A stretch of 17,816 bases of DNA from Bacillota bacterium (lineage in GTDB: Bacteria; Bacillota; Clostridia; Christensenellales; CAG-138). A program made the translations under genes and the position numbers. The stretch lies in NCBI GenBank assembly GCA_023399275.1, contig JAEWQH010000054.1, forward strand, positions 1 through 17,816. Direction: 5' to 3'. Below, one piece after another: positions 1 through 7,518 of the stretch; within the stretch, counting starts at the first letter, position 1; each line of letters begins with the position of its first letter. The notes under the pieces are model-generated. The model was not told where the DNA came from, ran no database searches, and saw only the letters and a list, made by a program, of their open reading frames with translations.

Positions 1-190
1 CCCCCCCGCGGGTTGCCCTTTGGCCGGAGCGGGGGCGTACCACCCCGCTCTTGCCGGAATCCGAAGGCACCCAACCGCGCCCGCTCGACGTTATAGACAG
101 AAGGAACACAGCTGCGCGGTCGTTGCGCGCTTTCGCCAAGCGAGGGAGGCGTGATCGATCGAAGTTCCGACAGGAGGGCAAGCCCTCTAG
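1..190 (-). ncRNA. Candidate structured leader or small RNA, minus strand, unidentified
   Basis: No protein gene is visible here. A well-spaced minus-strand promoter (197-225) would start transcription near 190 and run leftward out of the window. The minus-strand sequence contains no ATG over the whole stretch and can fold into several hairpins: 174-187 (GAGGGC/GCCCTC), 128-142 (CGCTT/AAGCG), 114-130 (GCGCG/CGCGC), a long-range pair 103-107 with 164-168 (GGAAC/GTTCC), and an 8-bp hairpin at 27-50 whose minus-strand loop reads TGGTACGC. The last element recalls the UGGN-containing bulge of T-box leaders, but the canonical T-box sequence and the Stem I AGUA bulge are not seen. It may be a leader of a gene beyond the left edge, or an independent RNA. 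The identity is unknown. Confidence 0.35.
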
Positions 191-196
191 CATTGT

Positions 197-225
197 ATTA
201 TCGTATATCCCGTTTTGAGAAGCAA
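197..225 (-). promoter_or_regulatory. Minus-strand sigma-A-type promoter
   Basis: Reading the minus strand, TTGCTT (220-225) is followed by a 17-nt spacer and GATAAT (197-202), a close match to the housekeeping -35/-10 pattern. The start would fall near 190. No ATG occurs downstream on that strand within the window, so the product is an untranslated leader or RNA. It is divergent from the his operon. Confidence 0.65.
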
Positions 226-233
226 GAGAAAAT

Positions 234-255
234 GCCGCGCGAAGCGGCTTTTTTT
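234..255 (+). terminator. Intrinsic terminator upstream of the his operon
   Basis: A GC-rich hairpin GCCGC-GCGAA-GCGGC (234-248) is followed by seven T (249-255). It would stop any plus-strand transcript entering from the left and insulate the his operon. On the minus strand the same hairpin is followed only by a weak T-rich stretch. Confidence 0.7.
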
Positions 256-318
256 ACACGTCGGGGCAGCTGGATCGTACGGGGGACGGAAAAAAGATCG
301 ATTCGCTAAAAATAATTC

Positions 319-347
319 TGTACTTTAGCACAGAGAAGTGATAAAAT
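319..347 (+). promoter_or_regulatory. Probable his operon promoter
   Basis: TAAAAT (342-347) is a good -10 box, placing the start near 354, about 78 nt before the first gene. The -35 is poor (TGTACT at 319-324 with a 17-nt spacer), which would fit a regulated promoter. This is the only AT-rich segment immediately upstream of the operon. The leader from 354 to 431 has no T-box motif, no His-rich peptide and no clear terminator. Confidence 0.45.
324..345 (+). promoter_or_regulatory. Inverted repeat over the his -10 box, candidate operator
   Basis: TTTAGCAC (324-331) and GTGATAAA (338-345) form an inverted repeat matching at 7 of 8 positions, with a 6-nt centre. The right arm overlaps the -10 hexamer, so a bound protein would block RNA polymerase. 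The TrpR-family regulator encoded 87 bp downstream is the obvious candidate ligand. That link is inferred from position, not from a known site sequence. Confidence 0.5.
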
Positions 348-431
348 ACAAAAGACCCGGATGAAAGCCGCAACCCGGACCGGCGCGAAGCAAGGCGGCG
401 GGCGAACGAGACAAAGCGAGGGAATACAACC

Positions 432-731
432 ATGGGCTTACCGAGAAACAAACAGACGGACGCGCTCTTCTCCTCCGTGCTGCTGCTCAGAGACGTAGAG
501 GAGTGCTACCGCTATTTTGAAGATCTTTGCACGATTCAGGAGATTCGCGACCTCTCCCAGCGGTTGGAGATCGCAAAGGCGCTTGACGCGGGCGGCACCT
601 ATCAGCAGGCCATCGAGAAGACGGGCGTAAGTACGGCGACCATCGGCCGCGTCAAGCGCTGCCTTCACTACGGCGCGGGCGGCTACCGGATGATCCTCTC
701 GCGCATGAAAGAGGGGGAAAAGCCGCTGTGA
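432..731 (+). CDS. yerC: YerC/YecD family TrpR-like transcriptional regulator
   Basis: A 99-residue protein of the YerC/YecD branch of the TrpR superfamily, small helical DNA-binding proteins. The family pattern is visible in 'LCTIQEIRDLSQRLEIAKAL' (about residues 33-52) and the helix-turn-helix 'TGVSTATIGRVKRCL' (about 64-78), close to the usual length of roughly 100 residues. The start ATG follows GAGGGA with an 8-nt gap. The stop overlaps the GTG of hisZ by 4 nt (GTGA), so it is the first gene of the his operon. In Bacillota such regulators are often found with his genes and are thought to repress them. Here a palindrome over the promoter -10 suggests autoregulation of the operon. The co-ligand, presumably histidine, is inferred. 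Family assignment is secure; target and ligand are not shown by the sequence. Confidence 0.88.
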   Translation: MGLPRNKQTDALFSSVLLLRDVEECYRYFEDLCTIQEIRDLSQRLEIAKALDAGGTYQQAIEKTGVSTATIGRVKRCLHYGAGGYRMILSRMKEGEKPL

Positions 732-1825
732 AACCCGAGACGCTGACCACGCAGGAGCGCATCCTCTTTGAGCTGCGCGAGCTATATCTCGACTATGGCT
801 ACCGCCCGTACAAGGTCGGAAAATTCGAAGAGTACGACCTCTATATGCGCAACAAAAAGTTCCTAGCCAGCGAGCAGGTGCTCACCTTCAGCGACACCAA
901 CGGCAAGCTCAAGGCGCTCAAGCCGGATGTGACGCTCTCGATCATCAAAAATGTCAAGGACGACGGGCGCGCGCAGAAGCTCTGCTATACGGAGACGGTC
1001 TACCGTGTGCCGCGCAACGCCCACGGCTTTCGCGAAATCATGCAGACCGGGCTGGAGTGCATCGGCCGCGTGGACGACTACGCGGCGGGCGAGGTGCTCA
1101 TGCTCGCCGCGCGCAGCCTGCAGCGCATCAGCGAGCGGTATGTGTTGGACGTTTCGGATGTCGGCGTGCTCTCGGGTGTGCTGGCGGAGGAGCCCATCGG
1201 TGATGCAGACTGCGCGCGCCTGCTCGCGCTCGTGGGGGAGAAAAATCAGCATGGACTTGCGGCGCTCTGTGCGGAGCTGGGCGTATCCGAGCGGGCGAAG
1301 GGGCGGCTTTCCGCGCTCGTTTCCGCCTGCGGGCCGCTGGACGAGACGCTCCGGCGCGTGGAGGCACTCGATCTGCCGCAGACGAGCCGCGAAGCGCTCA
1401 GAGGGCTTCGCCGCGTGAGCGGGATGCTCGAAGCCTACGGCATAGGCGGGGTCAACCTCGATTTTTCGGTGGTCAACGATATGGATTACTACAACGGGCT
1501 CGTCTTTCGCGGCTTTGTGGAGGGGATCCCCGCCGGTGTGCTTGCCGGAGGGCGCTACGACAACCTGCTGGCGCGCATGGGCAAGCGCGGCGAGGCGATC
1601 GGCTTTGCGGTCTACCTCGACCAGCTGGAGCGCTTTGTGGAGCAAAAGCCTGCGTTTGAAGCGGACGTACTCGTGCTCTACGGGGAAGAGACCAGCCCGC
1701 TTGAGATCGTTTCCGCAGCGGAGTCGCTCCGCGCGCAGGGACTGCGCATTCGCGTACAGCGGGAGGAAGAGGCCTCTCTGGTCTGCCGCGAGACCATTCG
1801 GCTGAATCAGGAGGGGAACGCATGA
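728..1825 (+). CDS. hisZ: ATP phosphoribosyltransferase regulatory subunit HisZ
   Basis: A histidyl-tRNA synthetase paralogue (365 aa) with no expected aminoacylation role. It forms a hetero-octamer with short-form HisG and confers activity and histidine feedback on the first step of histidine synthesis. Class II synthetase-like motifs are visible: 'LKPDVTLSIIKNV' early, 'QTGLECIG' (motif 2 area) and 'AGGRYDNLLARMG' near residue 280. A full HisRS anticodon-binding domain is missing; about 50 residues of alpha/beta character remain at the C-terminus. The start is GTG within a GTGA overlap with yerC, preceded by a G-rich site at 713-718, implying translational coupling. The neighbouring 210-residue HisG is exactly the form that needs HisZ, which decides against a true HisRS. 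Confidence 0.93.
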   Translation: MKPETLTTQERILFELRELYLDYGYRPYKVGKFEEYDLYMRNKKFLASEQVLTFSDTNGKLKALKPDVTLSIIKNVKDDGRAQKLCYTETVYRVPRNAHGFREIMQTGLECIGRVDDYAAGEVLMLAARSLQRISERYVLDVSDVGVLSGVLAEEPIGDADCARLLALVGEKNQHGLAALCAELGVSERAKGRLSALVSACGPLDETLRRVEALDLPQTSREALRGLRRVSGMLEAYGIGGVNLDFSVVNDMDYYNGLVFRGFVEGIPAGVLAGGRYDNLLARMGKRGEAIGFAVYLDQLERFVEQKPAFEADVLVLYGEETSPLEIVSAAESLRAQGLRIRVQREEEASLVCRETIRLNQEGNA

Positions 1826-2454
1826 AGCGCATGATCAACATCGCCCTGCCCAAAGGACGACTGGGAGAGAAGGCATACTCGCTCTTTGCACGCGCGGGGT
1901 ACGACTGCCCCGAGCTGCTGGCGGAGAACCGCAGGCTTACGTTTGAAAACGAGGAAGCGGGCGTGCGTTACTTCTGGGTGAAGCCGACGGACGTGGCGAT
2001 CTATGTCGAGCGGGGTGCGGCGGATATCGGCGTTGCGGGGCGCGACATCCTGCTGGAATACGCGCCGGATGTCTATGAGCTGCTGGATCTCGGCATCGGC
2101 AGGTGCCGCATGTGCGTTGCGGGTTTTTCGGATTTTTGCGATCCGCATACGGGGATCCTGCGTGTGGCGACGAAGTTTCCCGCCATCGCGCGGCGGCATT
2201 ATGCCGCGCAGAGCCGCGAGATCGACGTCATCCGCCTCAACGGCTCCATCGAGCTTGCGCCGATCCTCGGGCTTTCGGATGTGATTGTGGATATCGTGGA
2301 GACAGGCAAGACTCTCGCGGAAAACGGCCTGAGCGTGCTCGACCAGATCGAGCCGATCAGCGCGCGGCTGATCGCGAACAAGGCGCATTATCAGTTTCAG
2401 GGAGAAGAGATCGAAGCGCTCCGGCGTGGACTGGAAAAGGCGGTGAACGCATGA
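1822..2454 (+). CDS. hisG: ATP phosphoribosyltransferase catalytic subunit HisG, short form
   Basis: Catalyses ATP + PRPP to phosphoribosyl-ATP, the committed step of histidine synthesis. At 210 residues it is the short form lacking the C-terminal allosteric domain of the ~300-residue enzymes, so it depends on HisZ encoded just upstream. Visible signatures are 'INIALPKGRLGEKA' at the N-terminus, 'DIGVAGRDILLE' near residue 70, and the PRPP-binding region 'DIVETGKTLAENGL' near 157-170. The ATG overlaps the hisZ stop by 4 nt (ATGA). An internal ATG at 1831 would also give a family-like N-terminus, so the first three residues are uncertain. The downstream hisD also overlaps by 4 nt. Confidence 0.96.
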   Translation: MKRMINIALPKGRLGEKAYSLFARAGYDCPELLAENRRLTFENEEAGVRYFWVKPTDVAIYVERGAADIGVAGRDILLEYAPDVYELLDLGIGRCRMCVAGFSDFCDPHTGILRVATKFPAIARRHYAAQSREIDVIRLNGSIELAPILGLSDVIVDIVETGKTLAENGLSVLDQIEPISARLIANKAHYQFQGEEIEALRRGLEKAVNA

Positions 2455-3731
2455 AGATCCTCGACTATGCGCAGACGGACAAGCGCACGCTCTTTTTGCG
2501 CCGGCTGGAGGACAGCGGCGTAGAGGCCGTCGTGCGCGATATCCTAGCGGATGTGGCGCAAAACGGCGACCGGGCGCTGCTGGCGTATGCAAAGAAGTTT
2601 GACCGCGCGGAGATTGCCGCGCTGGAGGTGCCGCAGAGCGAGCTGGACGATGCGATGGATGCGCTCCCGGCCGAGTTGCTCGAGGCCATGCAGACCGCGG
2701 CGGAGAACATCCGCGCGTTTCACAGCATGCAGCTGCGGGAGGGCTTTCGCCTCGAGCGGCCAAACGGCGTCTATATGGGGCAGAAGATCACGCCCATCGA
2801 GAAAGTCGGGCTGTACATCCCCGGCGGTACGGCGAGCTATCCGTCCACCGTGTTTATGAACGCTATTCCGGCCAAGCTCGCAGGCTGCGCGCTTATCGTG
2901 ATGACGTCCCCGCCCGGTGAGGACGGCCGCATCGCGGCGCCTATCCTCGCCGCAGCGAGGCTTGCGGGGGTAGATCGCGTCTTCCGGGCGGGCGGGGCGC
3001 AGGCGATCGCCGCGCTGGCGTACGGCACCGAGACCGTGCCGAAGGTGGACAAGATCGTCGGCCCCGGCAACGCCTACGTTGCCGAGGCAAAGCGGCAGGT
3101 GTTCGGGCGGGTGGCCATCGACATGATCGCCGGGCCGAGCGAGATCCTCGTCGTTGCGGACGAAAGCGCGAACCCGGCCTTCGTCGCGGCGGACCTGCTG
3201 AGCCAGGCGGAGCACGATGCGCTTGCCTCCGCGGTGCTTGTCACCGACAGCCGCGCTCTGGCCGAGCGCGTGAGCGCGGAGGTAGAGCGGCAGCTGAAGG
3301 GGCTGCCGCGCGAAAAGATCGCCCGCGCGTCCATCGAACAAAACGGCAGGATCATCGTAACCGGCGACCTGATGGACGCCGTGGCACTGGCAAACGACCT
3401 TGCGCCGGAGCATCTGGAACTGTGCGTGCTGGAGCCGGAGCGGTATCTGGCCGGTGTGAAAAACGCCGGCTCGGTGTTTCTCGGGCACGATTGCCCCGAG
3501 TCGCTGGGCGACTACCTGGCCGGGCCGAACCACACGCTGCCGACGAGCGGCACGGCGCGCTTCTCCAGCCCGCTCGGCGTGGACGACTTCGTGAAAAAAA
3601 CGCAGTATACCTATTATCCGCGTGAGGCGCTGTCCGCGCTGGCGGATACGATCGCGGTGTTCGCACGCGCGGAGGGGCTGGAGGCGCACGCGCGCGCGGC
3701 GCTGATCCGCAAAGGAGAGCGGGAGGCATGA
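2451..3731 (+). CDS. hisD: Histidinol dehydrogenase HisD
   Basis: Oxidises L-histidinol to L-histidine in two NAD-dependent steps, the last reactions of the pathway. The product is 426 residues, normal for the family. The zinc ligands line up with the E. coli enzyme at a constant offset: Q252 and H255 in 'LLSQAEHD', D354 in 'GDYLAGPNHTLPT' and H413 in 'LEAHARAAL'. The catalytic pair E320-H321 lies in 'LAPEHLEL'. The frame is open far upstream (from 2103), but the true start is the ATG at 2451, which overlaps the hisG stop by 4 nt and gives the expected N-terminus. hisC follows with another ATGA overlap. Confidence 0.97.
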   Translation: MKILDYAQTDKRTLFLRRLEDSGVEAVVRDILADVAQNGDRALLAYAKKFDRAEIAALEVPQSELDDAMDALPAELLEAMQTAAENIRAFHSMQLREGFRLERPNGVYMGQKITPIEKVGLYIPGGTASYPSTVFMNAIPAKLAGCALIVMTSPPGEDGRIAAPILAAARLAGVDRVFRAGGAQAIAALAYGTETVPKVDKIVGPGNAYVAEAKRQVFGRVAIDMIAGPSEILVVADESANPAFVAADLLSQAEHDALASAVLVTDSRALAERVSAEVERQLKGLPREKIARASIEQNGRIIVTGDLMDAVALANDLAPEHLELCVLEPERYLAGVKNAGSVFLGHDCPESLGDYLAGPNHTLPTSGTARFSSPLGVDDFVKKTQYTYYPREALSALADTIAVFARAEGLEAHARAALIRKGEREA

Positions 3732-4804
3732 GCCGGTTCCTGAGCAAAAAATATACGCTGCTTACGCCGTATACCCCGGGGGAACAGCCGAGGGACGCGC
3801 GGTATGTAAAGCTGAATACGAACGAATCCCCCTATCCGCCCTCGCCGGCCGTTGTGGCAGCCGCGCACCGGGAGGCGGAGCGGCTCAACCTCTACTGCGA
3901 CCCGGAGTGCACGCAGCTGCGCATAGCCGCGGCGCGGCATTACGGCGTGGAGCCGGAGAATGTGCTGCCTGTCAACGGTTCGGACGAGATGCTATACTTT
4001 GCGTTTCTCGCGTTTGGCGATGCGGAAAACCCGTTTGCATTTGCGGACATCAGCTATGGGTTCTATCCGGTCTATGCGCGCTTCTGCGGTGTGCCGAGCC
4101 GCGAGATTCCGCTCAAAAGCGATCTCTCGATCGATTATCGCGACTATCTGGGAATCCCCGAGCACATCCTCATCGCGAATCCAAACGCACCGACGGGCGG
4201 CTGCCTGCCGCTCTGGCAGATCGAGCGGATCGTGCGCGAAAACCCCGGACGCGTGGTGATCGTGGACGAGGCGTATATCGACTTCGGGGGTGAAAGCTGC
4301 GTGCCGCTGACGATGCGGTATGACAACCTGCTGGTGGTGCAGACGTTTTCCAAGAGCCGCTCGCTCGCGGGCGCCCGGCTGGGCTTTGGCATCGGTAACG
4401 CGGAGCTGCTGCGTGACCTCAACACGGTGAAATACGCGATCAACCCCTACAATGTAAACCGCATGACGCAGGCCGCTGGGGTCGCCGCCATAGAGGACGA
4501 CGCGTACTACCGCGAAAACGCGAGGCAGATCATGGCGGTGCGCGCGGATACGGCGCAGCGGCTGCGCGCGCTCGGCTTTACGGTGCTGCCGTCCTCGGCG
4601 AACTTTCTGTTTGCCGGCAGCGGAGCAATCGGCGGCGAGGCGCTCTACCTGGCGCTGAAAGCGCGCGGCGTACTGGTGCGACACTTTTCAAAGGAGCGGA
4701 TACGGGATTTTTGCCGCATCACGATCGGCACGCGCGAACAGATGGAGATTTTGCTGCAGACCATACGGGAGATCATGAGCGAGAAAGGGAGCAAGCGCAT
4801 ATGA
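3728..4804 (+). CDS. hisC: Histidinol-phosphate aminotransferase HisC
   Basis: A PLP-dependent class I/II aminotransferase that converts imidazole acetol phosphate plus glutamate to histidinol phosphate. The product is 358 residues, typical for HisC. Visible motifs are 'KLNTNESPYPPSP' (substrate region, about 28-40), 'NPNAPTGG' (about 151-158), 'VDEAYIDFG' and 'TFSKSRSLAGARLGFG', in which K209 is the Schiff-base lysine. The start ATG overlaps the hisD stop (ATGA) and is preceded by AAGGAGAG. Some HisC proteins also transaminate aromatic keto acids, and an aromatic pathway operon lies 11 kb downstream, but nothing in the sequence proves dual use. Confidence 0.96.
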   Translation: MSRFLSKKYTLLTPYTPGEQPRDARYVKLNTNESPYPPSPAVVAAAHREAERLNLYCDPECTQLRIAAARHYGVEPENVLPVNGSDEMLYFAFLAFGDAENPFAFADISYGFYPVYARFCGVPSREIPLKSDLSIDYRDYLGIPEHILIANPNAPTGGCLPLWQIERIVRENPGRVVIVDEAYIDFGGESCVPLTMRYDNLLVVQTFSKSRSLAGARLGFGIGNAELLRDLNTVKYAINPYNVNRMTQAAGVAAIEDDAYYRENARQIMAVRADTAQRLRALGFTVLPSSANFLFAGSGAIGGEALYLALKARGVLVRHFSKERIRDFCRITIGTREQMEILLQTIREIMSEKGSKRI

Positions 4805-5388
4805 GAACGGCAACCTGTAAACGAACCACCGCGGAGACGGACGTCACGCTCACGCTCAGCCTCGACGGGACGGGCAAGGGCGACATCGACAGTGGCGTGG
4901 GGTTTCTAGACCACATGCTCACGCTTTTTGCGCGGCACGCAAGATTCGACCTGAGCGTGCGCTGCGCGGGGGATACGGGCGTGGACGACCACCACAGCGT
5001 GGAGGATGTCGCAATCGCGCTAGGCGGGGCGCTGAAGCAGGCGCTCGGCGAGAAGCGCGGCGTCACCCGCTACGGCAGCGTGCTGCTGCCGATGGACGAG
5101 GCGCTCGTGCTCTGCGCGGTCGACCTCTCCGGTCGCGGCAGCCTGCGGTACGCGGCGGACATCCCCGCGCAGAAGATCGGCAGCTTTGACACCGAGCTGG
5201 TGCAGGAATTCTTCCTTGCGCTGAGCCGGACGGCGGAGATCACGCTGCACATCCGCCAGCTCGACGGCGAAAACTCGCACCACATCGCAGAGGCGATGTT
5301 TAAGGCGCTCGGTCGGGCGCTCCGGCAGGCGGCCGCCATCGAGGCGGCGTATGCGGACGAGATCCCATCGACGAAGGGCGTGCTGTGA
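4801..5388 (+). CDS. hisB: Imidazoleglycerol-phosphate dehydratase HisB
   Basis: Dehydrates imidazole glycerol phosphate to imidazole acetol phosphate; manganese dependent. The product is 195 residues, the monofunctional length, without the phosphatase domain fused in enterobacterial HisB. That agrees with a separate hisK at the operon end. The internally duplicated metal-binding motifs are present: 'GFLDHMLTLFARH', 'DDHHSVEDVAIALG' and 'SHHIAEAMFKALGRAL'. The frame is open upstream to 4711, but the ATG at 4801 overlaps the hisC stop by 4 nt and gives the normal N-terminus 'MRTATCKRTTAETDV'. Confidence 0.97.
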   Translation: MRTATCKRTTAETDVTLTLSLDGTGKGDIDSGVGFLDHMLTLFARHARFDLSVRCAGDTGVDDHHSVEDVAIALGGALKQALGEKRGVTRYGSVLLPMDEALVLCAVDLSGRGSLRYAADIPAQKIGSFDTELVQEFFLALSRTAEITLHIRQLDGENSHHIAEAMFKALGRALRQAAAIEAAYADEIPSTKGVL

Positions 5389-5389
5389 C

Positions 5390-6001
5390 ATGATCGCGAT
5401 TGTGGACTACGGGGTCGGCAACCTCTTTTCACTCAAGAGCTCGCTCACCATGATCGGCGCAGAGGCGATCGTTACCGGGGACGCGGCGGAGCTGCGCGCG
5501 GCGCAGAAGATCATCCTCCCCGGCGTGGGTGCGTTTGAGGACGCGGCAAACAAGCTCCGCGCGACGGGGCTGGACGCGACCGTAACCGAAGAAGCGAGGG
5601 CGGGCAAGCCGCTGCTGGGCATCTGCCTCGGGATGCAGCTGCTCTTTGCGCGCAGCTTTGAATACGGCGAGCACCGGGGGCTGGGGCTGATCGCGGGGGA
5701 TGTGGTCGACATGCGGCCACGGATCCCGCCGCACCTCAAGGTACCGCATATCGGCTGGAACGCACTGCGGCTCAGGCAGCCGCAGCATCCGCTCTTTTGC
5801 CATGTACGCGAGGGGGACTGCGTCTATTTCGTGCATAGCTTCTACGCGGCCAACTGCGAGGAGAACACCCTCGCCACCGCAGAATACGGCGCGGAGCTGA
5901 CCGCCGCAGCCGGCCGAAAAAACGTGCTCGGCTGCCAGTTTCACCCCGAGAAGAGCGGCAGTGTGGGGCTGAATATCCTCCGCGCGTTCTGCGAGATGTA
6001 G
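5390..6001 (+). CDS. hisH: Imidazole glycerol phosphate synthase glutaminase subunit HisH
   Basis: A class I glutamine amidotransferase that supplies ammonia to HisF; the HisHF complex makes imidazole glycerol phosphate and releases AICAR. The product is 203 residues. The catalytic triad is visible: C79 in 'GICLGMQLLF', and H185 and E187 in 'GCQFHPEKSG'. The N-terminus 'MIAIVDYGVGNLFSLKSSL' is characteristic. The start at 5390 lies 1 nt after the hisB stop. The frame is open from 5351, but that extension is basic, unlike the family, and overlaps hisB by 38 nt, so it was rejected. Confidence 0.97.
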   Translation: MIAIVDYGVGNLFSLKSSLTMIGAEAIVTGDAAELRAAQKIILPGVGAFEDAANKLRATGLDATVTEEARAGKPLLGICLGMQLLFARSFEYGEHRGLGLIAGDVVDMRPRIPPHLKVPHIGWNALRLRQPQHPLFCHVREGDCVYFVHSFYAANCEENTLATAEYGAELTAAAGRKNVLGCQFHPEKSGSVGLNILRAFCEM

Positions 6002-6042
6002 GTCTGCGCAAACCGAACCAAGACCAGGATTGAGAAGGATAC

Positions 6043-6759
6043 ATGATCGTTTTACCGGCAATCGATTTATATGAGAAGAAGGCGGTTCGCCTGTATAAGG
6101 GCGACTATGCGAAGATGAGCGTATACAGCGAGGATCCGCCGAAGCTCGCGGGGGCGTTTCGCGAGGCAGGGGCGCAGTGGATCCACGTGGTCGATCTGGA
6201 GGGCGCGAAGTGCGGCGGCACGCCGAATTTCGACGTCGCGGCGAAGATCGTCCGCACCAGCGGGCTCTTTGTGGAGCTCGGCGGCGGCATACGGGACGAG
6301 GAGACCATCCTGCGCTATCTCGACGCGGGGGTGACTCGCGTCATCCTCGGCACGGCGGCGGCGGGCAATCTCGGCTTCGTCGCAGACATGGTGGCAAAAT
6401 ACGGCGCCGCCATTGCGGTCGGCGTCGATCTGCGAGAGGGCATGGTCGCGGTCAGGGGTTGGACAGAGACGACGGGGCTAAGCGGGGAGGACTACTGCGA
6501 AAGCCTCGGCCAGATCGGCGTCTCCACCGTGATCTGCACCGACATCGCGCGGGACGGGGCCATGGCCGGCGCCAACCGCGCACTGTATTCCGGCCTGATG
6601 GAGCAGAGCCGCATGCGCTTCATCGCCTCCGGCGGGGTCAGCTCGCTGGACGATATCCGGGCACTGAAGGTGCTCGGGCTCTACGGCGCCATCGTCGGCA
6701 AGGCATACTATACGGGGGCGATCCGGCTTGCGGACGCGATACGGGAGGCAAACACATGA
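6043..6759 (+). CDS. hisA: ProFAR isomerase HisA
   Basis: A (beta/alpha)8-barrel isomerase that opens the ribose of ProFAR to give PRFAR. The product is 238 residues, normal for HisA. Family features are 'MIVLPAIDLYEKKAVRLYKG', with the catalytic Asp at residue 8, 'FVELGGGIRDEETI', 'AVGVDLREGMVAVRGW' with the second barrel-half Asp, and 'FIASGGVSSLDDI', a phosphate-binding loop. It follows hisH after a 41-nt gap, one of the few real gaps in the operon, and has its own AGAAGGA site just before the ATG. It overlaps hisF by 4 nt. PriA-type bifunctionality is not indicated, since the aromatic genes nearby show no TrpF gap that would call for it. Confidence 0.95.
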   Translation: MIVLPAIDLYEKKAVRLYKGDYAKMSVYSEDPPKLAGAFREAGAQWIHVVDLEGAKCGGTPNFDVAAKIVRTSGLFVELGGGIRDEETILRYLDAGVTRVILGTAAAGNLGFVADMVAKYGAAIAVGVDLREGMVAVRGWTETTGLSGEDYCESLGQIGVSTVICTDIARDGAMAGANRALYSGLMEQSRMRFIASGGVSSLDDIRALKVLGLYGAIVGKAYYTGAIRLADAIREANT

Positions 6760-7517
6760 TCACCAAGCGCATCATCCCCTGCCTGGACGTTCGGGACGGG
6801 CGCGTGGTCAAGGGGGTCAACTTCCTCGGTCTCAACGATGTCTCCGACCCCGTGAAGCTCGGGCAGTATTACAGCGAAAACGGTGCGGACGAGCTGGTGT
6901 TTTACGACATCACCGCCAGCGCGGAAGGACGCGCGCTCTTTACGGATATCCTTACGCGCGTGGCCGAGACCATATTTATCCCGCTTACGGTTGGCGGCGG
7001 CATCAACAGCCTGGAAGACTTCGACCGCGTGCTCAAGTGCGGCGCGGACAAGGTCAGCGTCAACAGCGGGGCGATCCGAAACCCCGCGCTGATCGGCGAG
7101 GCGGCCAAGCGCTACGGCGACCAATGCGTGGTGCTCTCGGTGGATGTCAAGCGCGTGGACGGGCAGTTTCGCGTGTTTGCAAAGGGCGGAAGAGAGGACA
7201 CCGGGATGGATGCGCTGGCGTGGATCCGCCGCGGCGTGGACGCGGGTGCGGGCGAGATCGTGCTCAACTCCATCGATACGGACGGAGTGAAGCAGGGGTT
7301 CGACCTGCCGATGCTCGCCGCGGTGTGCGAGCTGGTGAGCGTTCCTGTGATTGCCTCTGGCGGAGCGGGCGGAATCGCGGACTTTGTAGAGCTGTTTACG
7401 TCGCTTCCCAAAGTGGACGCGGGGCTTGCCGCCTCGATCTTCCATTTTGGCGAAGTGCAGATTCCCGACCTCAAGCTGGCGCTGCACGAGGCGGGCATAC
7501 CGATGCGGAGGGTTTGA
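6756..7517 (+). CDS. hisF: Imidazole glycerol phosphate synthase cyclase subunit HisF
   Basis: A (beta/alpha)8-barrel cyclase that uses ammonia channelled from HisH to convert PRFAR to imidazole glycerol phosphate plus AICAR. The product is 253 residues. Diagnostic stretches are 'MITKRIIPCLDVRDGRVVKG' (catalytic Asp11), 'PLTVGGGINSLEDFDRVL', 'VVLSVDVKRVDG' (second catalytic Asp, near 130) and 'VIASGGAGG'. A much longer open frame reaches back to 6177, but the ATG at 6756 overlaps the hisA stop (ATGA) and begins the conserved N-terminus. The hisIE ATG follows the hisF stop after 1 nt. Confidence 0.97.
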   Translation: MITKRIIPCLDVRDGRVVKGVNFLGLNDVSDPVKLGQYYSENGADELVFYDITASAEGRALFTDILTRVAETIFIPLTVGGGINSLEDFDRVLKCGADKVSVNSGAIRNPALIGEAAKRYGDQCVVLSVDVKRVDGQFRVFAKGGREDTGMDALAWIRRGVDAGAGEIVLNSIDTDGVKQGFDLPMLAAVCELVSVPVIASGGAGGIADFVELFTSLPKVDAGLAASIFHFGEVQIPDLKLALHEAGIPMRRV

Positions 7518-7518
7518 C

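Noticed and set aside
1..60. Canonical T-box antiterminator on the minus strand
   Set aside because: The sequence reads GGGGTGGTACG instead of GGTGGTACCGCG and forms a closed hairpin loop, with no AGUA Stem I bulge found. It is kept only as an unidentified structured RNA.
256..431. T-box or His-rich leader peptide controlling the his operon
   Set aside because: No AGGGTGGNACC-type sequence occurs on the plus strand here. The only ATG-initiated short frame (361) has no His run and passes through the start of yerC.
863..1645. Long antisense open frames (for example 863-1645, 2544-3689, 14668-15720)
   Set aside because: They are minus-strand shadows of GC-rich coding genes, rich in His/Arg/Ala, without ribosome sites or recognisable domains, and they overlap strong family matches.
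728..1825. hisZ as a true histidyl-tRNA synthetase
   Set aside because: It is too short, lacks a complete anticodon-binding domain, and sits next to a short-form HisG that requires HisZ.
2103..2450. Upstream extension of the hisD frame, giving a 542-residue protein
   Set aside because: The extension overlaps hisG out of frame and is Arg/Ala-rich shadow sequence. The ATG at 2451 with an ATGA overlap gives the family-standard 426 residues.
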